From Robertkochia marina (GTDB taxonomy: Bacteria > Bacteroidota > Bacteroidia > Flavobacteriales > Flavobacteriaceae), in assembly GCF_004799345.1 (NCBI RefSeq), contig NZ_SSMC01000002.1, positions 62,001-126,000 on the forward strand: a stretch of DNA of 64,000 nt. Direction: 5' to 3'. Positions 18,020 to 28,360 of the stretch are shown piece by piece; positions within the stretch are counted from its first letter, which is position 1, and each line of letters opens with the position of its first letter. The notes under the pieces are model-generated. The model was not told the origin of the DNA, searched no databases, and worked only from the letters and a program-made list of their open reading frames with translations. The translations under genes and the position numbers were made by a program.

Positions 18020-19918
18020 TCATAATGAAGCAGAACCAGGTAGCTTCATTTCAGAGAAGATCTCTGTGAAAACCGGTTCCCTGTGGTAAGGAAGAAAGTG
18101 ATAGTTAGCCGTGATCTCCGGGTCAAGTAAGCCGCGATCAAGTCCATTTTTCAGAAGTTCCAGGGCCTCGTTCTTTTGTGAGAGCATGGCATAACACTCC
18201 GCCTTTTCCACCAGGTTTTTTGAGCGAGCTATCTTTAATTGTAACAGCCCTTTTATTCCGGCGGTATTGTAAGCGCTGTCGGCCTTTACAGGATGATACT
18301 CTCCACTGAGCGCTCCAAAGGATTTAAAGGCTTCTAGAGCCTCCGGATCACGGTCTTTCAGGGCGTGGATCTTGAATTTTAACCATGCGCTCCAGCCATG
18401 TTCAGGGAGGATCTCCTGGCATCGGATGCATTCCTCCAGCGCACGTTCAAAATTACCGCTCTCAAAAAACAGCGCTGCACTGGTGAAGCGTACAATATAG
18501 GATAACGGGTCCAGGTCAAGGGCTTTATTCATAAGCCTGCGTGCCTCTAGAGTATCTCCCAGGGTTCGCTTTAGATTGGCGTGGTACATATACGTCTGTG
18601 GCAGGTTGGGGTTGAGTGAAATACTTTCATGAAAGGTGCTGTCTGCCCTTTGCCAATGGTGGTCCATAAAGCCATAAATGGTGGCCAGAAGGGTTTTCGC
18701 ATCGGCTAACTCAGGGTCTGATAACAAGGCTTTTTCGGCCAGTGATAAGGCCAGGTTGCGTCCTGTTTCCCGATCGATCTCTCCGTTCATGGCCATCAGG
18801 AAATAGGTTTCAGACAACCCCGCATAAGCCTTGCCGTAGCCCGGGTCTTCTTCTATGGCTTTTTCAAAATAATGCAGCGCCCTGATGTAACCCGCTCCTG
18901 TGCGCTTCTTTAATTCAAAAGCTCCTAAAGAATACATTTCAAAGGCTTTGATGTTTTCGGTTTGCTGACTTTGAAGCGATGCTGTTTCACCTTCCGATAA
19001 TACCTGGTGCACCTCCGAAGCAATATTAAGGGCAATTTCACTTTGTATGGTAAACAGATCAAGTATGCGGCGGTCGTAATTCCGGCTCCAGATTGGTTCA
19101 TCAATGGAGGCGTCAATGAGCTTAATATGCACCCTTATTTGATTGTCGTAACGTTGTACGCTGCCTTCTACAATATAGCGCACCCCGAGCTCTTCAGCGA
19201 TCTGGCCTATGGTAATTTGAGATCTGTCCCTATAAACCTCTGATGAGGTTCTGGAGATCACCCTGAAATCTTTCACCTTTGATAAACGATGTAAAAGATC
19301 TTCCATCATACCGTCTGCAAAAAAACGGGTTTCGTCATCGGTGCTTAGATTTGAAAATGGAAGTACTGCAACCCCTGTTTTTTGCATAGTGGCAGGAGAG
19401 AAGTACTTGTTGATACCGATGGCCACCAGCACAAATAAAAGAAGTACACTGCCCCAAGCCAAGGGTTTGCCGATGTTCTGAAATGATCTTGTCCGGTTGC
19501 GGTTGACAGAGACTTTCAAATGAAGGTCTTCTTTGCAATTGTTTGGAGAAAAGGAAAAATCGGGATCCTGCAGTAAACGTTCTTTATAATCGCCGGGGGT
19601 AATACCGTAACGCTTTTGAAAACAACGGTGAAAATATGAAGGACTGTGAAAGCCTACGCTATAGGCTATCTCGGAGGTGGTTATCTCATTCTTTTGCAGC
19701 ATTTCAAGGGCTGCGTCCAGGCGAATTCTACGAATGAAAACACTCGCAGAATGCCCCAAAACAGTTTTGAGTTTCCGATGTAATTGCGATCGGCTGTATC
19801 CGGCTTTGGCGGCAAGCTCGTTAACACCAAAGTCTTCATCTTCCAGATGGTCTCGCACGAGTTGCTCGAGCTTCCGGATAAACTGCTCGTCTTTACGTTC
19901 CCTGATAACCGTGCTCAT
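18020..19918 (-). CDS. Membrane-anchored AraC-type regulator with TolB-like and TPR domains
   Basis: A 632-residue protein with an unusual order: an AraC-type DNA-binding domain at residues about 10-115 (GVNELAAKAGYSRSQLHRKL and SEIAYSVGFHSPSYFHRCF are its two helix-turn-helix units), one membrane helix at about 153-170, a TolB-N/adenylate-cyclase-associated domain (about 181-300, starting GVAVLPFSNLSTDDETRFFADGM style), then tetratricopeptide repeats to about residue 600. The DNA-binding part would face the cytosol and the TPR part the periplasm. One-component membrane regulators of this type probably sense an envelope signal. It is divergent from the 20170-27927 locus, which it might control; that is inference. 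Confidence 0.88.
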   Translation of the reverse strand: MSTVIRERKDEQFIRKLEQLVRDHLEDEDFGVNELAAKAGYSRSQLHRKLKTVLGHSASVFIRRIRLDAALEMLQKNEITTSEIAYSVGFHSPSYFHRCFQKRYGITPGDYKERLLQDPDFSFSPNNCKEDLHLKVSVNRNRTRSFQNIGKPLAWGSVLLLFVLVAIGINKYFSPATMQKTGVAVLPFSNLSTDDETRFFADGMMEDLLHRLSKVKDFRVISRTSSEVYRDRSQITIGQIAEELGVRYIVEGSVQRYDNQIRVHIKLIDASIDEPIWSRNYDRRILDLFTIQSEIALNIASEVHQVLSEGETASLQSQQTENIKAFEMYSLGAFELKKRTGAGYIRALHYFEKAIEEDPGYGKAYAGLSETYFLMAMNGEIDRETGRNLALSLAEKALLSDPELADAKTLLATIYGFMDHHWQRADSTFHESISLNPNLPQTYMYHANLKRTLGDTLEARRLMNKALDLDPLSYIVRFTSAALFFESGNFERALEECIRCQEILPEHGWSAWLKFKIHALKDRDPEALEAFKSFGALSGEYHPVKADSAYNTAGIKGLLQLKIARSKNLVEKAECYAMLSQKNEALELLKNGLDRGLLDPEITANYHFLPYHREPVFTEIFSEMKLPGSASL

Positions 19919-20169
19919 GCTACGGAGGGTTTGTTGGTTAATTGATTGATGATTCTTAAAACTAGTGAATTAATTCAATCCAGTGTGTTAACAACTTCTT
20001 ATTGTTATGATATAAAGTCCATGCTGCCGACTTTTCACTGAAAATTCATGGCTATACCTGGAACACTGCTTTTACGTCTTGAAAATCAATTTTTTAGCTA
20101 CATTAATTGACTTAATATAGAAAATATTCTATATTTAGAATTATGTTCCATACCCCGGAACATCGAATT

Positions 20170-22563
20170 ATGAAGTCTATTTTTTTGATCATCCTCTTCA
20201 CAGTGGGGTTTTCATGGGTTTTACGGTCGCAGGCTTTTCAATTAGACAAGCTGGGTAAAGAAAAATGGTTGAAGTATCGTGGCAGTTTCCATGCCGGAGG
20301 AATGTGGTACGAGGGGCCGGGAGATCGGGATCCTTTCGGATACCTGATACAGGGCAATCTGCAAATTACTGTTGCCGGGATGTTTCACATTCCCTTTTCT
20401 TTTACCTATACCGATCAGGAATTTCGGGTGCCATCACCTTTACGATTGAATCGCTTCAGTCTGAGTCCGTCTTACAAGAACATCAGATTTTACCTGGGCG
20501 ACGCTGCCATGAGTTTTATGCCTTTTACTTTAAACGGGCATCAGTTTACCGGAGGCGGTTTGGAGTGGCAGGGAAATAAGGGGTGGTTGTTTTCTGCCAT
20601 GTACGGACGCCTGCTGAAAGCGGTACCTTGGGAGCCGGAAAACCCTTCTCTTAAACCTGTTGCAGCGCGATTTGGTTACGGAGTTATGACGGGTTATGCC
20701 CGTGGCAAATGGCACCTTAAAGGCTCTCTATTTACTGCTAAAGACAAACTGCCTGATGAAAGTGTTGATATGCATAATTATCCTTTACCTGAACAAAACC
20801 TGGCGTTGGGTTTTCAGGGCAGGTTTACATTTTTCAAGAATGGAACGTTTCTTTTTGACCTGGGAAGGTCAGAAATTTTTTATGAGGAGTCGGGGTTAGT
20901 GCGATTAGATTTTCTTAAGGTTGCAGACAGCCTTCAGTACCGGCAAACATATAAGGCCTTAAAACTTCAATTAAATTACCCGGCCCTTCGCGGTGGATTT
21001 GGGGTGGTTTATGAGCGTACAGATCCCGGCTACCGAACTTTCGGGGCTTATTTTTTTAATGCAGATTTTGAAAACGTCCATCTTACGGTCAACCAATCCT
21101 TGTTTAAAGGCAGGGTGCAGTTGGGACTCCGGGCCGGGGTACAGCGCGATAACCTTGATGGGGCTAAGAACACTACGTTCAGGCGCCTGGCAAATGCTGT
21201 GAACCTTAATTATAAGGTGTCTGACAACCTCAATGGTCAACTGAGTTATTCCGGGTTTAAAAGTATTACCAATACCAGAAATCAATTTGATGTGATTAAC
21301 GGGACTACCGGTTTGGAATCCCTGGACACGCTTAATTACCGGCAGATCTCTCAACAAGCCGGGCTGATGCTTCATTACGATCTACCCTCTTCTTCCGGGC
21401 CAAAAAGGTCGTTTATGGTTTCTGCAAACTATCAGGGCAACCAACAGGGGGAACCGGCAGCAAAAGGGAACCACCACTTTTACCAGGGAAGTTTGTCGTA
21501 CCGTTACAATAACCCTGAGAAAAAACTGCATTTCAGTTCATCACTGCAAGCTTCAATAAATCAAAATATTTCTTCGGCCTATATCATCATGGGGCCGGGG
21601 ACAGAGGTGGGGAAGTATTTTTTAGAACAACGGCTCAGAGCAAGATTCGGGATCTCATATAATTTCAGTCATCAGGATACGGGCCTTATGGGAAACGTGC
21701 TCAATATGAGAGCGCATGCAGCCTATCGTATGGGTCGTGGCCATTCGGTGAATCTTTCAGGAAATTACCAATACCGGCATACTGATAGGCATACCCGCAA
21801 TGATATGACTATCAGATTGCAGTACGGGTATACCTTTGATAATTTTCGCATTGACCTTTCTCCTGATACCCATACCGGTATTTCAAAGGCCAATACCATT
21901 ACCACCTTAAAATTTAAATACCGCTACGTACTTTATTCGGGCACCATTCCTGAGATCAATCAGCAAATAGCTCTTGTGAGCAGAGAACCTGTGTTTTTGA
22001 GGTTGCCGCCCTTTGTAAAAGCAGACCTGGAATTGCTGAAGAGCAGGTATATAACATTACAAAAGAAAGGACCCTATAAATTTCACGCCCTGAATTACCT
22101 TACTGCTCTATATACCAACGGAGATCTTCTGGAGGCCTATTATAACCTGGTAGACAGGGTGATCAGAAAGCTAATTCACGATATGAAGAAAACCGACCTC
22201 GAACTGGAGCGCAGATATGTGATCGGGCTTCGAGAAATGCAGGAGTTTGAAAGAAACGGAGGAGATGAAAAGATTCCAGCCATTTTTAAGGAATGCCGGG
22301 ATCGGTTAAGAGGACATCGGTGGCTGGAAGAACAGCTTCGAACCTATGACGGGATCCGGCCGGGGAAAAAACTACCAGCCCTTTTAAAAACCTATATCGA
22401 TGCCCAACTCAATGTGAATTTCCGAAATCTTAGTTCGGGGGTACCTCCCGCCGATCTGGAGGGAGCGGCAGAAGTTGCCCTGATCGATCACTGTTATACC
22501 TGGTCCTTACAACATACAAAAAACAGGAAGGTAGCCTTGCGCTATCACCAATTGAAACCTTAA
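20170..22563 (+). CDS. Putative outer-membrane barrel protein upstream of the toxin-like gene
   Basis: I chose ATG 20170 because it gives a good signal peptide (MKSIFLIILFTVGFSW...RSQ); an upstream in-frame ATG at 20143 adds nine residues. The 797-residue product has a beta-rich body of about 620 residues with alternating hydrophobic/polar strands and many Tyr/Phe/Gly (FHIPFSFTYTDQEF, RLQYGYTFDNFRI), as expected of a large outer-membrane barrel. The last 160 residues are charged and helical (AFVKADLELLKSRYI onward). I do not recognise a named family. Its stop lies 3 bases before the start of the 1786-residue gene, so the two are co-translated and probably work together, for example in export or surface anchoring. 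Confidence 0.7.
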   Translation: MKSIFLIILFTVGFSWVLRSQAFQLDKLGKEKWLKYRGSFHAGGMWYEGPGDRDPFGYLIQGNLQITVAGMFHIPFSFTYTDQEFRVPSPLRLNRFSLSPSYKNIRFYLGDAAMSFMPFTLNGHQFTGGGLEWQGNKGWLFSAMYGRLLKAVPWEPENPSLKPVAARFGYGVMTGYARGKWHLKGSLFTAKDKLPDESVDMHNYPLPEQNLALGFQGRFTFFKNGTFLFDLGRSEIFYEESGLVRLDFLKVADSLQYRQTYKALKLQLNYPALRGGFGVVYERTDPGYRTFGAYFFNADFENVHLTVNQSLFKGRVQLGLRAGVQRDNLDGAKNTTFRRLANAVNLNYKVSDNLNGQLSYSGFKSITNTRNQFDVINGTTGLESLDTLNYRQISQQAGLMLHYDLPSSSGPKRSFMVSANYQGNQQGEPAAKGNHHFYQGSLSYRYNNPEKKLHFSSSLQASINQNISSAYIIMGPGTEVGKYFLEQRLRARFGISYNFSHQDTGLMGNVLNMRAHAAYRMGRGHSVNLSGNYQYRHTDRHTRNDMTIRLQYGYTFDNFRIDLSPDTHTGISKANTITTLKFKYRYVLYSGTIPEINQQIALVSREPVFLRLPPFVKADLELLKSRYITLQKKGPYKFHALNYLTALYTNGDLLEAYYNLVDRVIRKLIHDMKKTDLELERRYVIGLREMQEFERNGGDEKIPAIFKECRDRLRGHRWLEEQLRTYDGIRPGKKLPALLKTYIDAQLNVNFRNLSSGVPPADLEGAAEVALIDHCYTWSLQHTKNRKVALRYHQLKP

Positions 22564-22566
22564 ACA

Positions 22567-25500
22567 ATGATAAACAAAGCATTTTGTATCCTGGTCTTAT
22601 TCATTTTTAGTTATGCACATAGCCAAATATATCCTGTTACGGCTACCTGGCAGATCGATCCTTCCTCTATTTCCGGGTTTGCTAACCTTGCGGGGTATGC
22701 AAATTATCAATACCCTCTTGAACTGGAATTGATCCTTAATGATCTGAGCATATCAGAAAGAAGGGTGGTTTTAAAGGTAAGTATGCAGCGTTCAGGGTTG
22801 GATCTGCTAAATAGAAATGAAGCAGGGAGTGCTGAAGTGGTTTTAGAAAGTGGAGTACCCAAATGGATCTCAGGGGAGGTGCTATCTCATTTCTTTCAAC
22901 CCCATCAAATTTCAGCTGCTTACGACGCAACATTTACCGCTCCGTTTCCGGAAGGCCACTATACGATTTGTGTAGAGGTGATCGATAAGCTAAGTGGCAA
23001 AACCCTCTCTAACAGATCATGTGTTAGTTTTTATGCGTCCCGCCAGGAACCACCGGTATTACTGATACCTGAAAAAAACAGTAAGCTCATGGTGAGTACG
23101 CCCCAGGGTATTCTTTTTCAGTGGATGCCCCGGCATGCTGTGAACCCAAACCTTCGGTACCGGTTCAGGCTCACAGAGATCTGGGATCATACACAGGATC
23201 CTCAGGCAGCTTTTCTATCAACCCGACCCATCTTTGAAACGGTAACTCCCCATAACAGTTTCTTATACGACTTTAATGCTGTTCCCTTATTGGAAAACAA
23301 GCGTTATGCCTGGCAGGTTACCGTTGTGAGTGGGCAGGAAGAACTTCCCGTGACCAATTTTTCAAACAGAGGTGAAAGTGAGATATGGTGGTTTGAACAC
23401 GTAGCTCCCTGCCGGGGTGTTACCGATGTGGCTCACCTGGTGAAAGGTAGACATCAGGTTAATATCTCATGGACAGATACGGGCAGTGATTGGGCCACCT
23501 ACATGGTAAGATACCGCAAAAAAGGCAGCAACCATGAGTGGTTTCATGCTTCAACCTCCTTTAGTGCCATCACCCTGTGGGGCCTGGAAGGAGAAACGGC
23601 CTATGAGTACCAGGTATTCAAACAATGTGAATTGTCAACTTCAGAATACAGTTCCTTAAAGGAGTTTGTTACCGGGCAGGTAAATACTGAAGAAGACCTT
23701 TATGATTGCGGTATTGCCCCGGCATTGAATGTAAAGGCAGAGGTGCCCCTGCAACGATTGCAGCCCAATGAAACCTTTACAGCCGGCACGTTTTCGGTTA
23801 CTGTGTTGGAGGTTCAAGGAGGTGAAGGACGGTTTTCCGGCAGGGGAGTGGTTACCATACCCTACCTGGCTAATTTACGGGTGGCGGTAACGTTTACTAA
23901 TATCTATATTAACCATGACCGTCAACTGGCAGCCGGAGTGGTACAAACCATCTACGATAAAGGGATGACCAATATTCTGGATGTCGATGAGGTGATCGAT
24001 GTGGGGGAAGATCTTGTTGACGAAATAACAGGGCATGATCATCACATGATAGGACCTCTTGCAACAGACATCAATGATGAGGATATCAGGGTGGAAGACG
24101 GAAAGATCATAATTGTAACTGCCGATGGCAGTGAGGTTGTATTTGATCATGATGAGGGCGATGTTACCCTGGTGACCGACGCCAGCGGAGATCAATGGGA
24201 GGTGAACGGGAACGGAGAGATTACCCGTGTAGGTATGGGAGCGTCCGGTGGACCGGTAACGGCTGTAAATACCGAAGGCGTGGTATATGACGAGGAGGGA
24301 AGACCAAAAATCACAGCTGTACAACCGGCCATGGGGGCAATGAAATTCTTTGAGGGGGAAGAAAGTCGGTTTGCCCTGGACCAGGCTGACAATGAATGGA
24401 AAAAAGCCCGCTACCCAAAGCTTAAAGCTCCCAATCAAAATGATCACTATCCGATTCATAAGGCGGTGGTAGCCGGAAAGGAAGAGGTGTTTTATGCCGC
24501 GACCACCCCGGCATTTGATGAAAACATCGAAAACCTGCTGATCAAAACCATGGAAGGAAGGGCCATCCCTTTGGAAGTTGTGAATGATACCCTGTTTAAA
24601 ATCACCTTGAGCGGACTGCAGGGTTACCTTGAAGAACAGGCCCTGATTTGTGTAAAGGAACCGGAGGCTGATAAATACCGGGTGCTCTCAACCTTTTATA
24701 TTCATCACCTAAAGGATCAGGGAACCATTCCATTAACCCTCGTTGAAGGCAGGCCGGGAGCCATCACTTCTGATTTTCCTGAAGTTTTAGAAGAGGTGTT
24801 CGGAAAGGTAGGGGCTGAGTTTAGCATTAACTATTCAGGGGTGTTTCTCCCTGAAGCTTCTCTCTGGGATATTGAAAATGAAAATGGCTTGCTGGATTAC
24901 CATGGAAGCGGCTTACTGGCCGATTATCCCAAGGAGTTCCAGGCATTTCATCGGCAATTTATTCGCTCTTCCTTTTTCTCAGAACCGGATGATTACCACC
25001 TGTTCTTTTTGAACGGTGCTTTGAATAATACAGGTGGGGTAGCCGGATTTATGCCTCCGGGAAGGCAATGGGGATATGTGTTTTCAGATGGGAGTCCGCA
25101 GGAAAAACAAAGTGCTGCCGCTATTGCGGTCCATGAGATCGGGCATGGGGTATTCGGGTTAGAACATCCGGAGGAGGCAGACCGTTCCGGTTTGTTAATG
25201 TCTCAGGCAACAGGTATAGACCTGAGTTACCTGGACTGGCAGCGTATGAATGAGAACCGGCCCGTAACGGCATGGTTTGATCCGGATGAGGAGAAAGAGA
25301 TCGGGGGAAAGATCTGGTTTACTCCCGACTGGACACCCTTCAGGGTCCCGGAGACCAGGGTGATCAGTTCAACTCCAATGGCAGAAGTTCAGGAGGGCAC
25401 TATTCCCGGGTTCAGAGTCAATGACATCTATTATCATGCCCGGATGGGCGAAGCGGGTTTCTCAGGTTATAGTGATGATCATGGGAATATATACGAGATC

Positions 25501-27927
25501 ACCCCTGTTAAGAACCTGGCGCCGGAAGACACGGTTTATTTATTTCAGTATAAGGGCGGATGCGGGCATAACCGATATTACAAGGCTGCATATGGAAGCG
25601 TGCAACAGGATCTGCCTGCCCCTGACCTTTCCGATCAAACCCGCTACAGCTATGTAGCCACCATTCCGTGTGAAACTTCTTCTACCGGAAAAGATCTCTT
25701 TTCTGAAATGATATGTGAGGCTGCTGATGAGGTAGCGGTGGATGCTGACCTGGTTACTTCACTTGCCCGAGACCTTGAAACAGCCCACCAGAACCGGGAG
25801 TCTTTGGGCAGTGCGTCTATGAGTGCTAAGGGTACTTTTTATCATTTACTCAATTTTGATCAGGAGCACAGTACGGTTGATCAGCAAATACTGGAAGACC
25901 AATTGTTTCTGCTGAAAGCCCGGACAGGAATTAATTTTTACATCTATCGTTACGATACGACAGGACAAGGGCATCTTGCTTTTCCGGGAGCGGTCGCACA
26001 AGAGCTCTTAGAAGCCATCCCTTCCCTTAAGCAGGGATCGTCAATCCTGATCCTGGCCGGAACCAACACCCTTACCGCCTCAGATGGAATGCGGGAATGT
26101 ATTCGTGTAGGGCTGGGTGCTTCAGATGACTCCTTGCTCCCTGCGAGTCTGCAGCTATTCTCCGCCGGACGGGACCTGAAAACATTGGTGTCGGCAATTT
26201 TCACCTCCCTTAAAAAACCATATAAAATACACCGCTATTACCTGAAGGCCAGTGGTGAAGTGATGCATACCGTACAGGCTTCAGGGGAAGGGCAGGAGGT
26301 GAGTGGCCTACCATTTATCAATGCGGTTAACTTTTACACCTCTCCGTTCCTTGATGAAATAGAGAAGCAGCAATGGGTCATTGGCGAGGCTGAGGCCCGG
26401 GAGAAGGAATTAGAGGGGACTCCCGAAAACCTGGAAAGGTTTCGTGCACTGAGAACTGAATGGACAGATGATCTTAACCGATTGCAGCTTCGGGCCATGG
26501 AAGAGGATGAGCGTGCTCTGATCTCCGACGGATCAGATTATTGGGTAGCGCACCATTCTTCCCTGGGTGTATTAAGGCAAGGGTTGCTGGATAATGATAC
26601 CCTGGTAAATGCCTATTATGCTTCTTCAAGAGGAGTGGAGGCAAGGTTGGCACGATGGAAAATGCTTTTTGGTACGGCAACGCTTGAACCGGATCAGTTT
26701 TACGACTATGATCCCGCCGCCATTGTTGATGATGCCGTTTACACCACCCTCGATCTGATGTCTGTGATCCCCCATCCCTATGCTGAGGTAGGGGCAGAAC
26801 TAACGGGGTTGATCTATGCCGGGATGCGGGGCGACCTCACCTCGGCGGTCATGTATAGTACTTCCTTATTGGTGCCTTACAGCGGAGTGGTTAAAACTGC
26901 ACTTTCTTCCGGAGAATCCGGTGTAAAAGGTTATGCGGTATTTGCCCGGATGGAAGGGGAGGAGATTGTTTTTCAAACCAAAGGAGTACAGGAAGCCCTG
27001 GAGAATGAAGTACAGGTTACCTCCATACTTACAGGGCACCGGGAGGTGGCCGAGAAGATCGAAAAGAACGGCTTTGAGGAACTGGCCGATATTTCCGGGA
27101 TTCGGAAACTGTTGGAGGGACTTGATGCGGTAGTAAGTGCCCGGAATTTAAAAGACATCGAATGGACCTTGATGCCAGACTGTTTTCAGTGTAAGCGCTC
27201 TCCCCTGGAGTTTTGGGATGATACTTCGGTGAACAGGGTGCATTATCTGCAGGATAAGTATTATATTAAGCATGATCTCTCGACCGGGGAGCTCCTGGTG
27301 GCCGATATGGATTCCCGGGAAGTTATTGCATTTTATGAAGGGTTAGAAAATAATGCCGTGGTAGCTAATGCTTCTTATGCGGAGGTGATCAGGGTTTCCA
27401 AAAGGTATATGGGCAGGGGAGAGCTGCCGGTAAATATTACGATTAATACCAGCAACAAGGCAGAGATCGTAAGTACTCCCGGGCGGTGTACGACCATCAT
27501 TGGCAATTACGCGGTATATCCGCATGGTGCCGGAGACATGAAGGGTCTCAGTGCAGAATTGCTGTTGAAGCTTACTCACCTGATGTTTGATGGCCCCTGT
27601 AATAATGGCTTCAATATTTTAAATGTGGCCAGGGCCGTTTTTGAGGGGGCAGCAGATTTCTGGGAGGAGTTCAATAAACCCTGGCTGCTGAAAGCCATAG
27701 AACGGGGAGATGTGATCTATGCCGCTACCGACCCGATGGATCTGGGGAAGGTTGTTAAAATTGAACCACAATACGAAATAGAATCGATTCAAGATTTAAA
27801 AAAGTATTTAATCAATTTAGATGACTTTTTAGTTCCTAACAATCTAACCGGGTTTGGAAAAGAATTGAAGTTGCTATTTGAAAAAGGATATATCTTCGAT
27901 GTAGAGACAAAAACATTCTTGAAATGA
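22567..27927 (+). CDS. Giant exported FN3/metalloprotease protein, polymorphic-toxin-like
   Basis: A 1786-residue protein with a signal peptide ending near YAHSQ. Visible parts in order: a beta domain (about 25-160), two Ig/FN3-like domains with a clear FN3 at about 282-372, a large beta region starting LNVKAEVPLQ and continuing to about 690, and a zinc-protease-like segment with HEIGHGVFGLEH at 856-867 followed by LLMS. Next come a mixed region and a hydrophobic helical stretch at about 1401-1445 (VIPHPYAEVGAELTGLIYAG) of the pretoxin type. The C-terminal part holds CFQC (1539-1542) and EFNKPWLLKAIERGD. The last 50 codons or so are sharply more AT-rich than the rest, as in exchanged toxin tips, and a small gene overlaps the stop. 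The toxin role is inferred from architecture; the C-terminal activity is not recognised. Confidence 0.75.
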   Translation: MINKAFCILVLFIFSYAHSQIYPVTATWQIDPSSISGFANLAGYANYQYPLELELILNDLSISERRVVLKVSMQRSGLDLLNRNEAGSAEVVLESGVPKWISGEVLSHFFQPHQISAAYDATFTAPFPEGHYTICVEVIDKLSGKTLSNRSCVSFYASRQEPPVLLIPEKNSKLMVSTPQGILFQWMPRHAVNPNLRYRFRLTEIWDHTQDPQAAFLSTRPIFETVTPHNSFLYDFNAVPLLENKRYAWQVTVVSGQEELPVTNFSNRGESEIWWFEHVAPCRGVTDVAHLVKGRHQVNISWTDTGSDWATYMVRYRKKGSNHEWFHASTSFSAITLWGLEGETAYEYQVFKQCELSTSEYSSLKEFVTGQVNTEEDLYDCGIAPALNVKAEVPLQRLQPNETFTAGTFSVTVLEVQGGEGRFSGRGVVTIPYLANLRVAVTFTNIYINHDRQLAAGVVQTIYDKGMTNILDVDEVIDVGEDLVDEITGHDHHMIGPLATDINDEDIRVEDGKIIIVTADGSEVVFDHDEGDVTLVTDASGDQWEVNGNGEITRVGMGASGGPVTAVNTEGVVYDEEGRPKITAVQPAMGAMKFFEGEESRFALDQADNEWKKARYPKLKAPNQNDHYPIHKAVVAGKEEVFYAATTPAFDENIENLLIKTMEGRAIPLEVVNDTLFKITLSGLQGYLEEQALICVKEPEADKYRVLSTFYIHHLKDQGTIPLTLVEGRPGAITSDFPEVLEEVFGKVGAEFSINYSGVFLPEASLWDIENENGLLDYHGSGLLADYPKEFQAFHRQFIRSSFFSEPDDYHLFFLNGALNNTGGVAGFMPPGRQWGYVFSDGSPQEKQSAAAIAVHEIGHGVFGLEHPEEADRSGLLMSQATGIDLSYLDWQRMNENRPVTAWFDPDEEKEIGGKIWFTPDWTPFRVPETRVISSTPMAEVQEGTIPGFRVNDIYYHARMGEAGFSGYSDDHGNIYEITPVKNLAPEDTVYLFQYKGGCGHNRYYKAAYGSVQQDLPAPDLSDQTRYSYVATIPCETSSTGKDLFSEMICEAADEVAVDADLVTSLARDLETAHQNRESLGSASMSAKGTFYHLLNFDQEHSTVDQQILEDQLFLLKARTGINFYIYRYDTTGQGHLAFPGAVAQELLEAIPSLKQGSSILILAGTNTLTASDGMRECIRVGLGASDDSLLPASLQLFSAGRDLKTLVSAIFTSLKKPYKIHRYYLKASGEVMHTVQASGEGQEVSGLPFINAVNFYTSPFLDEIEKQQWVIGEAEAREKELEGTPENLERFRALRTEWTDDLNRLQLRAMEEDERALISDGSDYWVAHHSSLGVLRQGLLDNDTLVNAYYASSRGVEARLARWKMLFGTATLEPDQFYDYDPAAIVDDAVYTTLDLMSVIPHPYAEVGAELTGLIYAGMRGDLTSAVMYSTSLLVPYSGVVKTALSSGESGVKGYAVFARMEGEEIVFQTKGVQEALENEVQVTSILTGHREVAEKIEKNGFEELADISGIRKLLEGLDAVVSARNLKDIEWTLMPDCFQCKRSPLEFWDDTSVNRVHYLQDKYYIKHDLSTGELLVADMDSREVIAFYEGLENNAVVANASYAEVIRVSKRYMGRGELPVNITINTSNKAEIVSTPGRCTTIIGNYAVYPHGAGDMKGLSAELLLKLTHLMFDGPCNNGFNILNVARAVFEGAADFWEEFNKPWLLKAIERGDVIYAATDPMDLGKVVKIEPQYEIESIQDLKKYLINLDDFLVPNNLTGFGKELKLLFEKGYIFDVETKTFLK

Positions 27928-28262
27928 AAATTCTAAATGGGTATTTTGAATCTGAGCACATTAATGAATCGGAACTTCATGCTGGAGGCGAGGTCATAAA
28001 TCAAAGGTATAATTACTTATTTCTAAATGAAGATGGTAGGTTTTGGGCTAAATCATCTATTAAAAAATTAGCACCTGTATCAGGTGATTGTCAGCGCGAA
28101 TTGACTGGAAATAGAATTTTTAAAATAGATGGTAATAAATTGCTTTTAAAATTTGATGCCGAGAAAAAGTATCAAACTATTTTGAAATTTAAAATCTTAT
28201 CGCCTACTAAATTAATTGATCACCTCGGGTATAAATATCATTTTCACTCCTGGAATGAATAG
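27924..28262 (+). CDS. Small AT-rich gene, candidate immunity protein
   Basis: A 112-residue protein whose ATG overlaps the stop of the giant gene (ATGA overlap), so it is translationally coupled. It has no signal peptide or membrane segment and looks like a small alpha/beta or beta cytosolic protein (KIDGNKLLLKFDAEKKYQ, TILKFKILSPTKLIDHLGYKYHFH). No family recognised. Base composition is clearly more AT-rich than the preceding 5 kb and matches the last 50 codons of the giant gene, suggesting the tip and this gene arrived together. A cytosolic immunity role is inferred only from position, size and composition. Confidence 0.65.
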   Translation: MKILNGYFESEHINESELHAGGEVINQRYNYLFLNEDGRFWAKSSIKKLAPVSGDCQRELTGNRIFKIDGNKLLLKFDAEKKYQTILKFKILSPTKLIDHLGYKYHFHSWNE

Positions 28263-28360
28263 ATGTTAACAGTTTGCTTCCGGGGAAATTAGAATTATCA
28301 TTTAAAGTCAGAAGTTTAAGAAAAGAATCCGGCGTAGTGGTAGGTTAGTAATTGAGTCGT

